A stretch of DNA of 64,000 bases from Lacinutrix sp. WUR7. Lineage in GTDB: Bacteria; Bacteroidota; Bacteroidia; Flavobacteriales; Flavobacteriaceae. The translations under genes and the position numbers were made by a program. Numbering within the stretch: the stretch's first letter is position 1; every line of letters begins with the position of its first letter. Below the pieces are notes generated by a model, which had not been told where the DNA came from, did no database searches, and worked only from the letters and a program-made list of their open reading frames with translations. The stretch is taken from positions 2,180,001 through 2,244,000 of the forward strand of contig NZ_CP045067.1 of NCBI RefSeq assembly GCF_016864015.1, in the 5' to 3' direction. Of the stretch, positions 18,346 through 28,089 are shown piece after piece.

Positions 18346-18379
18346 TTTTTTAATAAAGTAGCAATGTTGTTGTAAAAAG

Positions 18380-18411
18380 TTTTTGAGAATCCAAAAACAG
18401 GTGTATATTTG
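18380..18411 (+). promoter_or_regulatory. promoter of the second tRNA-Val gene
   Basis: TTTTTG (18380-18385), 18-base spacer, TATATTTG (18404-18411). It is identical in boxes, spacing and most of the spacer (GAGAATCCAAAAAC) to the copy before the first tRNA gene. Confidence 0.85.
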
Positions 18412-18484
18412 CAGTCCTGTTAAAAGGGACTCAAGACAAAAGTAGTTTAGAGTATAGGTTACCGAAACCTAACAAAAATATTTC

Positions 18485-18559
18485 GGGCGACTAGCTCAGT
18501 TGGTTCAGAGCACTTGGTTTACACCCAAGGGGTCAGGGGTTCGAATCCCTTGTCGCCCA
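18485..18559 (+). tRNA. tRNA-Val(TAC), copy 2, CCA not encoded
   Basis: The 75-nt body matches copy 1 base for base by eye, with anticodon TAC. After the discriminator A (18559) the genome reads CTTT, so CCA must be added by the CCA enzyme, unlike copy 1. The leader again carries GGTTACCGAAACC. Confidence 0.96.
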
Positions 18560-18569
18560 CTTTAAAAGA

Positions 18570-18599
18570 AATCCTGATACATAAGTGTCAGGATTTTTT
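18570..18599 (+). terminator. terminator of tRNA-Val copy 2
   Basis: AATCCTGATAC, loop, GTGTCAGGATT, then T6. It is the same stem as after copy 1 with compensatory drift. Confidence 0.85.
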
Positions 18600-18685
18600 G
18601 TTTTAAAAAGAACGGAGTTAGAAGCACTTTCTTATATAATATATGCGTTTTTGAATTACAGATTTTTAAGCGCTTGTTACCAATA

Positions 18686-18715
18686 AAAAAAGCTTCTCTT
18701 TTAAGAGAAGCTTTT
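18686..18715 (-). terminator. terminator of murF
   Basis: AAAAAGCTTCTCTT, TT/AA centre, AAGAGAAGCTTTTT. It forms a strong stem with T-runs on both strands, 28 bases after the murF stop on the minus strand. Confidence 0.85.
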
Positions 18716-18743
18716 TGTTTTATGCTTTTATAAATAGATAATA

Positions 18744-20024
18744 CTATTGCATGAGATCTAAAGTTCTTTCTAAAGCCATTCCGCGAGATCCTTTTATTAA
18801 AAGTGTTGCGTTTTCTGGTTTTTCAAAACTGTTTTTAAATGCTTCAAAAGAGATGTTTTTATGCAGTTTATTAGAAATTGTTTCCGTGTTAAAGAAATTT
18901 GCACCTACTAGATATATTATGTCAAAGTTTAAATCGATAGCCAATTGCGCTATGTTTTCATGTTCTTTTCCGGCTTCCGTTCCTAATTCAAACATATCTC
19001 CTAAAATAACAATTTTGTTATCGTCTTTTAAATTAGAAAAATTTGTCAATGCCGCTTGCATGCTTGATGGGTTTGCGTTGTATGCGTCTAGTATTATTTT
19101 GTTGTTTCCTAATTCAATGATTTGCGACCTATTATTTTGTGGTATATAATTTTCAATTCCTGTTTTGATGTCTTTTAAAGGGATATCAAAATATTTTGCA
19201 ATACTAGTTGCGGCACAAAGGTTCGTGAAGTTATATGCACCTATTAGGTTAGAGTTGATGGTATAATCTTCCACTTTTAGTTTTACAAAAGGATTTGCCT
19301 CTAAAAGTTCTATCCTGTAGTATGCTGCATTAGTTTGTGAAAATCCGAACTTTTTATTGGAACTGCTTAGTTTTTCAACTTGAATAGCATCATCCGCATT
19401 AAAAAAAACATGCTTGTTATTTTTTAGTAAGTAATTATATAATTCTGTTTTGCCTTTAACTACGCCTTCCATACTACCAAAGCCTTCTAAATGTGCTTTG
19501 CCAAAGTTTGTAATGTAGCCATAATCAGGCTGTGTAATATTACATAGAAAGTCAATCTCATTTAAATGATTTGCACCCATTTCTACAATACCAATTTCAG
19601 TATTGGTGTTCATAGATAATAAGGTTAAAGGAACGCCAATATGGTTGTTTAAATTACCTACTGTGGCTACCGTTTTATATTTTTGAGAAAGTGCTGCGTT
19701 TATTAGTTCTTTGGTGGTTGTTTTTCCGTTACTACCTGTTAAAGCAATGATTTTAACTTTTAGGTAATTTCTGTGATAGGTTGCTAATTTTTGTAGTGTT
19801 TTTAAAACGTTGTCGACAAGTATGGTTTGCGGATGGATATGATATGTTTCTTCATCAATTATAACAAATTTAGCGCCATTTTCTAGTGCTTGCTTAGCAA
19901 AAGTATTCCCATTAAAATTATCGCCTTTTAAAGCGAAAAACATACTGTCTTTTTTTATTTTTCTTGTATCTGTACTTACGGTATTACTTTGTAAGAACAG
20001 CTTGTGTAATTGTGCTATTTTCAT
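18744..20024 (-). CDS. murF: UDP-N-acetylmuramoyl-tripeptide--D-alanyl-D-alanine ligase
   Basis: 426 residues. MurF adds D-Ala-D-Ala to the peptidoglycan precursor in the cytoplasm. Visible: N-terminal substrate domain with STDTRKIKKDSMFFALKGDNFNGN, the ATP loop ALTGSNGKTTTKELI near residue 93-107, TVGNLNNHIGVPLTLL, EMGANHLNEIDFL, and the C-terminal domain with ILDAYNANPSSMQAAL and VILGDMFELG. The length is normal and all motifs are present. It lies downstream of gldJ on the same strand, but a terminator at 20127-20162 separates them. Confidence 0.96.
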   Translation of the reverse strand: MKIAQLHKLFLQSNTVSTDTRKIKKDSMFFALKGDNFNGNTFAKQALENGAKFVIIDEETYHIHPQTILVDNVLKTLQKLATYHRNYLKVKIIALTGSNGKTTTKELINAALSQKYKTVATVGNLNNHIGVPLTLLSMNTNTEIGIVEMGANHLNEIDFLCNITQPDYGYITNFGKAHLEGFGSMEGVVKGKTELYNYLLKNNKHVFFNADDAIQVEKLSSSNKKFGFSQTNAAYYRIELLEANPFVKLKVEDYTINSNLIGAYNFTNLCAATSIAKYFDIPLKDIKTGIENYIPQNNRSQIIELGNNKIILDAYNANPSSMQAALTNFSNLKDDNKIVILGDMFELGTEAGKEHENIAQLAIDLNFDIIYLVGANFFNTETISNKLHKNISFEAFKNSFEKPENATLLIKGSRGMALERTLDLMQ

Positions 20025-20126
20025 GTGCTTTGTTTATTCTTTTTTACTGTCACATGCTGTTCGCTACTAATTATTCCCTTAAGCGATAACATTTTTTAAC
20101 ATGCTCGTTTCATAAAATAAATGTAT

Positions 20127-20162
20127 AAAAAAAAGTCCTGACAATTGTCAGGACTTTTTTTA
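20127..20162 (-). terminator. terminator of gldJ
   Basis: AAAAAAGTCCTGACAATTGTCAGGACTTTTTTT lies 17 bases after the gldJ stop codon on the minus strand. The stem is a perfect 12 bp. Confidence 0.9.
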
Positions 20163-20178
20163 TTTTATAAAAGAATTA

Positions 20179-21858
20179 TTAATTCTTAGTTTTTTGTTTT
20201 CCTTTAGATTTTGAACCTACACGAGACATTGCACATCTAAATCCAATATAGTCGGTAGCCATATCTTGTGGGAAGTAACGTCTTTGTGCTGGATCTAACC
20301 AGTACTCTCTGTCTTTCCAAGAACCACCTTTGTAAACTCTTACTTCATCATTAATTAAAGAAGTACGTTTAGTAGATTGGTCATACTCACGTATCATAGT
20401 TCCAGTAGAATCTGTTTCTACATTATGCTTTGGTGAGTTATACATTTTTCTTGTTATTTCTGAGCTTTCATCTTCAGTTCCTTCTTCTTCATCAAAAGAA
20501 TCTGCATATTGTCTAGAAGAGCGTTTATCACCATCTCTAAAGTTACGGTTATCACTTCTGTCAAAATTCGTTCTTAAGTATGTTTCGTTTTCATCTACAC
20601 CAACTTGTGCAATTTCACCAGGAAGGTTTCTTGCTACAATTTTTCCGTTAGATAAAGTATCGTATACTATTTCATCAGAAGTAACAATTTTTACTGTTCC
20701 ATCATCATTAATTGCGTTTTTTGTATAGACATTTCCTCTATAGTAGTTAAAGTCATTAAACTCATCATCTACAATAGGTCTGTAAACATCGGCAACCCAT
20801 TCTGCAACGTTTCCAGCCATATCATATAAACCGTAATCGTTTGGTGCGAATGACATTACTTGTTTGGTTATATCTGCTCCATCATCACTCCATCCAGCAA
20901 TACCACCATAATCACCTTTACCTTGTTTAAAGTTAGCCATTTGGTCACCACGAACTTTACGTTTACCAGTACGTGTGTATTGTCCACTCCAAGGGTATTT
21001 TTTTCTTCCTCTATATGTGTTATAACTTCTAATATCTGACATTCCTAAAGCAGCATATTCCCATTCTGCTTCTGTTGGTAGTCTGTACATAGGTGAAATT
21101 ACACCAGTTTCTCTTGTAGCGTATTTGTTAATAGTATCTCCAGTCGCTGTAGTTTGAACACGACGTCTTGATCTTTCTGGATTAATAATACTATCATTTC
21201 CACCATATGTTTGGGTTGGCGCATTGATATAAGTGTCTGTATTAAAGTTAGCATCCGCAGTCGCTGTTAATTTAGCATCTCTAGTTAACCAACCAGCTTG
21301 TTCTAAATTTAACTCATTATATCTGTCAGATCTCCAGTTAGCAAATTCAACTGCTTGAATCCAGCTAACTCCAACAACAGGATATTCTGCATATGCAGGA
21401 TGACGCAAGTAATTGTTTGTCATAACCTCGTTATAACCTAAACGGTTTCTCCATACTAATGTATCTGGAGCTGCACCATTATAAATTGCTTTAAAGTTTT
21501 CTTCTGATGGAGGATAAGTTGATTTTAACCAATATAAATATTCTGAATACATAAAGTTTGTAACTTCAGATTCATCCATATAAAAAGATTGAATGTGTTG
21601 TTGATTAGGTGTGTTGTTCCAATCATGCATTACATCATCTTGTACTTTACCCATGGTAAATGTACCACCTTCAACAAAAACTAATCCAGGAGCAGTTTCC
21701 TGTTCTTTAAATTTTTCATTGTATTGGAAACCACCTTCTTTAGAATTGATTTTCCAACCTGTTGCTCTAGATGTATTTTTAGAACTAGATCTTTTACAGC
21801 TAACTGCAGTTACAGATACTGCTAAGATTAATAATAATACTACTTTTTTCATGTTCAT
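20179..21858 (-). CDS. gldJ: gliding motility lipoprotein GldJ
   Basis: 559 residues (557 if the second ATG, at 21852, is used; the two cannot be told apart). A lipoprotein signal ends in TAVSC. The body is a SUMF1/FGE-like fold: APGLVFVEGGTFTMG, DESEVTNFMYSEYLYWL, the MYRLPTEAEWEYAALGM motif, NDYGLYDMAGNVAEWVADVYRP, and the closing YKGGSWKDREYW and DYIGFRCAMS. The length, lipobox and insertion-rich FGE fold are those of GldJ, which is needed for gliding and for stability of GldK and the T9SS in Flavobacteriaceae. The neighbourhood (murF on one side, porU and porV on the other) is the known gldJ setting. It is not a sulfatase-maturing enzyme. Confidence 0.93.
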   Translation of the reverse strand: MNMKKVVLLLILAVSVTAVSCKRSSSKNTSRATGWKINSKEGGFQYNEKFKEQETAPGLVFVEGGTFTMGKVQDDVMHDWNNTPNQQHIQSFYMDESEVTNFMYSEYLYWLKSTYPPSEENFKAIYNGAAPDTLVWRNRLGYNEVMTNNYLRHPAYAEYPVVGVSWIQAVEFANWRSDRYNELNLEQAGWLTRDAKLTATADANFNTDTYINAPTQTYGGNDSIINPERSRRRVQTTATGDTINKYATRETGVISPMYRLPTEAEWEYAALGMSDIRSYNTYRGRKKYPWSGQYTRTGKRKVRGDQMANFKQGKGDYGGIAGWSDDGADITKQVMSFAPNDYGLYDMAGNVAEWVADVYRPIVDDEFNDFNYYRGNVYTKNAINDDGTVKIVTSDEIVYDTLSNGKIVARNLPGEIAQVGVDENETYLRTNFDRSDNRNFRDGDKRSSRQYADSFDEEEGTEDESSEITRKMYNSPKHNVETDSTGTMIREYDQSTKRTSLINDEVRVYKGGSWKDREYWLDPAQRRYFPQDMATDYIGFRCAMSRVGSKSKGKQKTKN

Positions 21859-22123
21859 ACTTTTAAAGTAAGCTACTTGTTAATTTAGTGACGCAATATA
21901 AGAATTAAAGCCAATACTACAAGATAAATTGTAAAAATTGATTAAAAATAATTGCAGTTCACCCTAGTTATTAAACCTTATAACGATGTTTTTTATAATT
22001 TCATCGTTCATTTGTAATGCTAATAACGAACATTTTTATAAAATAGTATTGTACTTTCGATTGGTTTTTTTAAAATTGTTTGATTTTTAATAATAACATA
22101 CAATTATTCACGTTATTTATGCA

Positions 22124-25100
22124 ATGAAAAAGAAAATACTTATACTCACAATTCTATTGCCGTTTTTAATGTTTGCTCAGCAGCAAACATTTAAAATTAC
22201 TTGGCAAGACTATAAAACGATAGCCAACGAAAAATTCTCTATAGAGGTTCCTTCCTTTGATACAGAGCATTTTAATTATAGTTTAAAGGATGGTTTACAG
22301 TTTGTAGCACAATGGAAAACCTCTAGTCTTATTAATGAGACTTCTGTAACTTTATCTAAGGTAAGTTACGCTAGTATAGCATTAAATGATTTAAAAGGTG
22401 TAGATCTTAAAACGATTCCTAATAAGTTAAAATATAGTTTGTCTAATTCTATAGCTAGAGATAAGCGTAATGCTTATTTAATTGTTTCTCCTATAATTAA
22501 GGAAAACGGGGTATATAAAAAAATAACATCGTTTACTGTAAATTATAAGAATAGTAATGGTTCTAGATTTTCTAATGCTTCAAAAGTAGCAATTACAAAT
22601 TCTGTTTTGAGTTCTGGGGAATGGTACCGATTTTATGTAGATACTACTGGGGTATTTAAAATTTCAAAAAACTTTTTAAGTTCTTTAGGTGTTAATGTGA
22701 ATAGTGTTGACCCTAGAAACATTAAATTATTTGGTAATGGAGGAGAAATGATACATTATTCTAATGCTGCCGAACAGCATTTTGACATTAAAGAAAACGC
22801 CATACGGGTTGTAGGTGAAAATGATGGAACATTTAATAATGAAGATTATATTTTGTTTTATGCAAGAGGGCCAAGGGGATATGATGATGAAAGTAAAACC
22901 AACCTAAACTTATATACAGATAAAACATACTTTTATATAAACATAAGTAATGGCCAAGGTAAAAGGGTGCAACCTTTTATTCAACCTACAGGTATTGTTG
23001 ATTTAGAAATTAATCAATTTCAAGATTATCAATTTCATGAAGTAGATGAGCATAATCTAGGAAATGTAGGAAGAAGATGGTTTGGTGATAAATTTGATAT
23101 TGAAAGCAGTAAAACATTCACTTTTAGTTTTCCGGATTTAGTTTCCAGTGTGCCAGCAGTACTTAAAGTACTAGTTGCTTCAGATGCTGAATCGGCTTCA
23201 AGCATGCAAATAGATGTAAATGGGAATGCCGTAACAAACTTAAATATAGCGGAAGTTGGAAGTCCGAATCTTGCTGTTGAAGCGGACTTTAATGGAAATA
23301 TAAATCTTAATTCTTCAGAAATTTCTGTTAATCTAAATTATGATAACGGTGGTATCCCAAGCTCTAATGCGTATTTAGATTATATTTCAATAGAGGCAAC
23401 TCGTGCATTAAATTTTTCTGGTAATCAATTTGTTTTCAAAAATAATGAAGTGGTTCAAACTTCAGGAATTGGAAGGTATACATTAACTAATGCTACAAAT
23501 GTTTCCGAAGTTTGGGACATTACAGACAGGTATAACATTACTACAGTCGTTAATACAGATGCAAGTGCAAGTTTAAGTTTTACATCGACCTTAGGTAGTT
23601 TCAAACAGTATGCTGTTGTAACTAATGCAGATGTATATCAGCCAAAAAAAGATGCTAGTACTTCAGTAACAAATCAAGATTTAAAAGGAACCATCTTTTT
23701 AAATAATCAAGGAGATTTTCAAGATATAGATTATTTAATTGTAACACCTAGTTACCTTTTAACCCAAGCGGAAAGACTTGCCGATATAAACAGACAACAA
23801 TATGGTTTAAATGTAAAAGTAGAAACATTAGATAATATATATAAGGAGTTTAGTACTGGCAATCAAGACATAGGTGCTATTAGGAATTTTGTCAAGTATA
23901 TTTACGATAATGCAAGTACACCAGAAAATAAAATAAAATATTTATGCCTTTTTGGTGATGGATCTATAGATTATAAAGATAGATTCCCAAACAATACGAA
24001 TGTTGTTCCTTCTTGGCACGCAATAGAAAGTTTTAATTTAACAAACTCTTTTGTTTCTGATGACTTTTATGGAATGATGGATGAAAATGAAGGAACCATG
24101 GAACCTTCAGAAAAACTAGATATAGCTGTTGGTAGAATTCTAGTAAACTCATCGCAACAAGCAAAACAGGTTGTAGATAAAATTATATCCTATCACAATG
24201 AAGCAAGTTATGGTAGCTGGAGAAATAATTTTGTAGTGGTGTCTGATGATGTAGACGAATCCTGGGAAAGAGTACTTCAAGAAACCACCGATGAATTAGC
24301 GAATACGATAGCTGAAAAGAAGCCGTTTTTAAATCCAATAAAAATACATTCTGATGCTTATTTACAGGAAGCTTCAGCAGGTGGAAATCGTTATCCTAAG
24401 GTAAATGAGGCACTAATTAGTGCTATAGAAAATGGTGCACTAGTAGTTAATTACTTTGGTCATGGAGGTGAAGATGGACTTGCGCATGAACATATTTTCG
24501 AAAAGCCAGATGCACAAGATTTAAATAATGTTTGTAGGTTAAATTGTTTCGTTACGGTAACCTGTGAATATACTAGGTTTGATAACCCGTTCAGACCAAC
24601 AGCTGGAGAATATACTTTTTGGAATCCAACAGGAGGTGCGACAGCTTTAGTAACTACAACAAGACAAATTTTTGTAAGTGTAGGTATCACTTTTAATGAA
24701 GTTTTAGGAGAATATATGTTTTCTTATAATGATACAGATGATTATGAAGATGATGAATATCCTTCCATTGCCGAAGCGCTTAGATTAACAAAAAACGATC
24801 CTTCAATTTCTAATATATCACAAAGAAGATTAGTGTTTTTTATTGGAGATCCAGCAATGAAATTAACCTTTGCTAAACCTAATATAAGACTAACTAAAAT
24901 TAATGATGTACTTATAGAAGACGAAACAGATACTTTGGAAGCTTTAGGACATGTAAAATTATCAGGGGAGGTAACCGATGTCGCAGGTAATGTACTAACA
25001 AACTATAACGGCATTTTATCGACAACTATTTATGATAAAGAAATAGAAAGAAGAACTCTAGGAAATGATAGAACGAGTGATGGAGGTCAACTAATTTATT

Positions 25101-26002
25101 TGGATTTTAAAACACTTGGTGAAATCATTTTTAGAGGACAAGCGTCAATTACCAATGGATTGTTTGAGTTCGACTTTGTAGTGCCTAAAGATATTGGTAT
25201 TCCGGTAGGTTTTGGTAAAGCGAGTTTTTATGCGAAATCCGAAATTCCATTTCTTCAAGACCAAACAGGAGCAAGTGTAGGAACTATTAAAATAGGAGGA
25301 ATCAATGCGGATGCACCAGAAGATAATACGGGGCCTTTAGTTATACTTTATATGAATGACGAAAGTTTTGTTTCTGGTGGTATAACCAATGAATCTCCTT
25401 CGTTATTAGTAAAATTAGAAGACGAAAACGGAATTAATACTGCCAGCGGTATTGGTCATGATATTGTTGCAATTATAGATGGAGACGAAACAAACCCTTT
25501 TGTATTAAATGATTATTATCAAACAGAAGTGGATGATTATACTAAAGGATTAGTAAATTACCCTTTTAGAGAGTTAGAACCAGGTTTACATACCTTAACA
25601 CTTAAAGCTTGGGATGTTTATAATAACTCATCTACACAAGAAATTCAATTTGTGGTGTATGATGAAGATGAAAAACTAGTAATTAAAAATGTATTAAATT
25701 ACCCAAATCCTTTTGTAAATTATACAGAGTTTTGGTTTAATCACAATAGTTCAGAGCCTTTAGACGTTTTAGTACAGATATTCACTGTTTCGGGGAAGTT
25801 AGTAAGAACATTAAACGGACAAACCAATACATCCGAATGTTGTGGTAAAGGAGCATCTGCTTTATCTAGAGATATTGTTTGGGATGGACGAGACGATTTT
25901 GGAGACAAAATAGGTAAAGGAGTCTATGTGTACAAACTAACCGTGCGCTCAAATACCCTAAATAAAAAGGTCGAAAAAATAGAGAAACTTGTAATACTAT
26001 AA
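22124..26002 (+). CDS. porU: type IX secretion system sortase PorU
   Basis: 1292 residues with a signal peptide (MKKKILILTILLPFLMFAQ). PorU is the surface cysteine protease that removes the C-terminal sorting domain from T9SS cargo and links the protein to the cell surface. The gingipain-type C25 domain is clear: DYLIVTPSYLLTQAERLADIN, LCLFGDGSIDYKDR, the catalytic His780 in NYFGHGGEDGLAHE and catalytic Cys814 in FVTVTCEYTRFDNP, 34 residues apart. The C-terminus has its own sorting-domain-like end (NVLNYPNPFVNYTEFWF, then KGVYVYKLTVRS), as known for PorU. It is followed after 34 bases by porV, its partner in the attachment complex. Confidence 0.96.
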   Translation: MKKKILILTILLPFLMFAQQQTFKITWQDYKTIANEKFSIEVPSFDTEHFNYSLKDGLQFVAQWKTSSLINETSVTLSKVSYASIALNDLKGVDLKTIPNKLKYSLSNSIARDKRNAYLIVSPIIKENGVYKKITSFTVNYKNSNGSRFSNASKVAITNSVLSSGEWYRFYVDTTGVFKISKNFLSSLGVNVNSVDPRNIKLFGNGGEMIHYSNAAEQHFDIKENAIRVVGENDGTFNNEDYILFYARGPRGYDDESKTNLNLYTDKTYFYINISNGQGKRVQPFIQPTGIVDLEINQFQDYQFHEVDEHNLGNVGRRWFGDKFDIESSKTFTFSFPDLVSSVPAVLKVLVASDAESASSMQIDVNGNAVTNLNIAEVGSPNLAVEADFNGNINLNSSEISVNLNYDNGGIPSSNAYLDYISIEATRALNFSGNQFVFKNNEVVQTSGIGRYTLTNATNVSEVWDITDRYNITTVVNTDASASLSFTSTLGSFKQYAVVTNADVYQPKKDASTSVTNQDLKGTIFLNNQGDFQDIDYLIVTPSYLLTQAERLADINRQQYGLNVKVETLDNIYKEFSTGNQDIGAIRNFVKYIYDNASTPENKIKYLCLFGDGSIDYKDRFPNNTNVVPSWHAIESFNLTNSFVSDDFYGMMDENEGTMEPSEKLDIAVGRILVNSSQQAKQVVDKIISYHNEASYGSWRNNFVVVSDDVDESWERVLQETTDELANTIAEKKPFLNPIKIHSDAYLQEASAGGNRYPKVNEALISAIENGALVVNYFGHGGEDGLAHEHIFEKPDAQDLNNVCRLNCFVTVTCEYTRFDNPFRPTAGEYTFWNPTGGATALVTTTRQIFVSVGITFNEVLGEYMFSYNDTDDYEDDEYPSIAEALRLTKNDPSISNISQRRLVFFIGDPAMKLTFAKPNIRLTKINDVLIEDETDTLEALGHVKLSGEVTDVAGNVLTNYNGILSTTIYDKEIERRTLGNDRTSDGGQLIYLDFKTLGEIIFRGQASITNGLFEFDFVVPKDIGIPVGFGKASFYAKSEIPFLQDQTGASVGTIKIGGINADAPEDNTGPLVILYMNDESFVSGGITNESPSLLVKLEDENGINTASGIGHDIVAIIDGDETNPFVLNDYYQTEVDDYTKGLVNYPFRELEPGLHTLTLKAWDVYNNSSTQEIQFVVYDEDEKLVIKNVLNYPNPFVNYTEFWFNHNSSEPLDVLVQIFTVSGKLVRTLNGQTNTSECCGKGASALSRDIVWDGRDDFGDKIGKGVYVYKLTVRSNTLNKKVEKIEKLVIL

Positions 26003-26018
26003 TATTAATTTATATTTG
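25989..26018 (+). promoter_or_regulatory. possible porV promoter overlapping the porU end
   Basis: TTG (25989-25991), 19-base spacer, TATATTTG (26011-26018), 18 bases before the preferred porV start. The TTG lies inside the porU coding region. If active, it would make porV transcription partly independent of porU. Confidence 0.5.
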
Positions 26019-26036
26019 TTAAATAAAAGATACCAA

Positions 26037-27275
26037 ATGAAGAAGTCAATTTTAACTATAGCATGCTTATTATTAATTGCTAAAATAAATGCCCAAACTA
26101 CTGTAATTGCAGATTCTAACGATTCTAGGGTGATAACAACAGGGATGCCATTTTTGCTTATAGCAGCAGATGCACGTGCAGCAGGAATGGGGGATATGGG
26201 TGTTGCAACATCTGTAGATACGTATTCTCAACAATGGAATTCGTCTAAATACGCATTTGCTACAGATGCACAAGGAGTAGGTGTAAGTTATACGCCATAT
26301 TTAAGTCAGTTAGTGAATGATATTTTCTTAGGAAACTTAACCTATTATAATAAATTAAATGAGAGAAGTGCCTTTTCTGCAAGTTTAAGATATTTCTCTT
26401 TAGGTGAAATTGAATTCGTTGAAACAGAAGAGTCTATTCCTTATATTGAAAAACCTTATGAATTATCTGTTGATGCAGCTTATGCATTAAAATTAAGCGA
26501 GCAATTTTCCATGTCTGTTGGGATGAGATATATTCGTTCCGATTTGAGATTAACTAACTATGATGCAGATGCAGAAGCAGCAAGTACCTTTGGTGTAGAC
26601 ATTTCAGGATATTACCAAAGTGAAGAAGAAGCATATGATAGCTTTAACGGTAGAACGCGTTTAGGCTTTGCCATTCAAAATATTGGTCCAAGATTTAAAT
26701 ACTCAGAAGCTGGCGTAGAAAACTTTCAACCAACAACCTTACGTTTAGGGGGAGGTTTCGATTTTATATTAGACGATTACAATAAAGTTTCCGTAACAGG
26801 AGAGGTTACTAAATTATTAGTGCCAACGCCTCCAGTAACAGGAAAAGAATATAACTATGTAGATGATAATGGAAATGGGCAATATGACGATGGAGAAGAA
26901 ACAACGGAAACAAATCCTGGAACTTCTGTTATTATTGATGGTAAAGATCCAGATGTAAGCTTTATTTCTGGTATGTTTCAATCTTTTGGAGATGCTCCAG
27001 GAGGTTTTAGTGAAGAGATTAAAGAATTTACATATGCCATTGGTGCAGAATATTCTTATCAAGACTCCTTTGCTTTTAGAGCAGGATATTTTAACGAGGC
27101 TGAAGAAAAAGGAGCAAGAAAGTATTTTGCTCTAGGTGCAGGGTTTAAATTTAGTTCCGTAACTGTAGATTTATCGTATTTATTCGGTGCATCTAAAGTG
27201 CCAAGTCCTTTAGAAAATACATTGCGTTTTTCTCTAGCTTTTAATCTTGGCGCAGATACGTATACAGAATATTAA
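26037..27275 (+). CDS. porV: type IX secretion outer-membrane protein PorV (LptO)
   Basis: 412 residues from the ATG at 26037. A TTG seven codons upstream would add MLNKRYQ before the signal peptide MKKSILTIACLLLIAKINAQ and is rejected. The mature protein is an outer-membrane barrel of the PorV/FadL-like type: MPFLLIAADARAAGMGDMGVAT, QQWNSSKYAFA, repeated amphipathic strands with aromatic residues, and a C-terminal barrel strand NTLRFSLAFNLGA. PorV is the shuttle that binds sorting domains at the T9SS translocon and hands cargo to PorU. The porU-porV pair followed by a terminator is conserved in flavobacteria. Confidence 0.95.
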   Translation: MKKSILTIACLLLIAKINAQTTVIADSNDSRVITTGMPFLLIAADARAAGMGDMGVATSVDTYSQQWNSSKYAFATDAQGVGVSYTPYLSQLVNDIFLGNLTYYNKLNERSAFSASLRYFSLGEIEFVETEESIPYIEKPYELSVDAAYALKLSEQFSMSVGMRYIRSDLRLTNYDADAEAASTFGVDISGYYQSEEEAYDSFNGRTRLGFAIQNIGPRFKYSEAGVENFQPTTLRLGGGFDFILDDYNKVSVTGEVTKLLVPTPPVTGKEYNYVDDNGNGQYDDGEETTETNPGTSVIIDGKDPDVSFISGMFQSFGDAPGGFSEEIKEFTYAIGAEYSYQDSFAFRAGYFNEAEEKGARKYFALGAGFKFSSVTVDLSYLFGASKVPSPLENTLRFSLAFNLGADTYTEY

Positions 27276-27297
27276 TATTAATTATAGAAATACCATT

Positions 27298-27328
27298 AAA
27301 ACTATTGCCAAAAGCAATAGTTTTTTTG
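27298..27328 (+). terminator. terminator after porV
   Basis: AAACTATTGCC, AAA loop, GCAATAGTTTTTTT: a clean intrinsic terminator 22 bases after the porV stop. The rest of 27329-27606 is AT-rich, and I see no further gene or clear promoter in it. Confidence 0.88.
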
Positions 27329-27606
27329 TCTAATAACAAATGAGTTTTAAAAGGATTGATAATAAACTTGATTTATATTTCTCTTTAAATAAATTAGAAA
27401 TTGAAGAAATGTAGGCAGCATAGCTTTATTTTAAAATATAATTTAAAGGAAGTAGAAGCCATTTTAATCGATTATTTTAAAATTCTTTTGGTATAATACA
27501 GTTTCATATCTTTAAACCATATAAATAGCAAGACTAAAAGCGTAATCCTAGTAGAAAAGATTATTTGGTATTGTCTTTATATATTAAAAAGAATAAAAAT
27601 AGACAG

Positions 27607-28089
27607 ATGAAAGAAATAAAAATAGAATCTACCCTAACTGTTTTTGATGATTTTAATGAATTACCAAAAAACATTGCTTCGTTAATGGAGCAAGCAATGG
27701 AAGCTAGATTAAATGCTTATGCACCTTATTCTCAATTTCTTGTTGGTGCTGCAATAGCATTAGAAAATGGAGAGGTAGTAACAGGAAGTAATCAAGAAAA
27801 TGCATCGTATCCATCTGGATTATGTGCCGAGCGTACCGCTATTTATTACGCAGGAGCAAAATATCCTGGCGTTGCCATGAAAACAATGGCAATAGTAGCA
27901 GGGTCTTTAAAAAATAAAACTACAGAGCCAATTCCACCTTGTGGAGCATGCAGACAAGCCATTGCAGAATACGAAGTAAAACAAGAGGATTCCATAGAAC
28001 TTTATTTTATGGGAGAAACAGGAAAAGTAGTAAAATCTAATTCCCTTGCTAATTTGTTACCTTTAGTATTTGATAAATCGGTTCTATAG
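27607..28089 (+). CDS. cdd: cytidine deaminase
   Basis: 160 residues from the ATG at 27607. An upstream TTG at 27565 would add a basic stretch absent from the family. The enzyme hydrolyses cytidine and deoxycytidine to uridine. Zinc ligands are Cys73 in the CAER motif (with catalytic Glu75), Cys112 and Cys115 in PPCGACRQAI. Substrate residues YSQFLVGAAI and GSNQENASYPSGLCAER are intact. A somewhat longer N-terminus (about 25 residues) than in the compact tetrameric enzymes is usual in Bacteroidota. It stands alone between the porV terminator and pdhA. Confidence 0.95.
   Translation: MKEIKIESTLTVFDDFNELPKNIASLMEQAMEARLNAYAPYSQFLVGAAIALENGEVVTGSNQENASYPSGLCAERTAIYYAGAKYPGVAMKTMAIVAGSLKNKTTEPIPPCGACRQAIAEYEVKQEDSIELYFMGETGKVVKSNSLANLLPLVFDKSVL

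Noticed and set aside
20179-21858. GldJ or the 6232-7698 protein as the formylglycine-generating enzyme for the sulfatases
   Set aside because: Both have the fold but lack the two active-site cysteines before the final strand; GldJ has a structural role in gliding and the other is a secreted surface-type protein.
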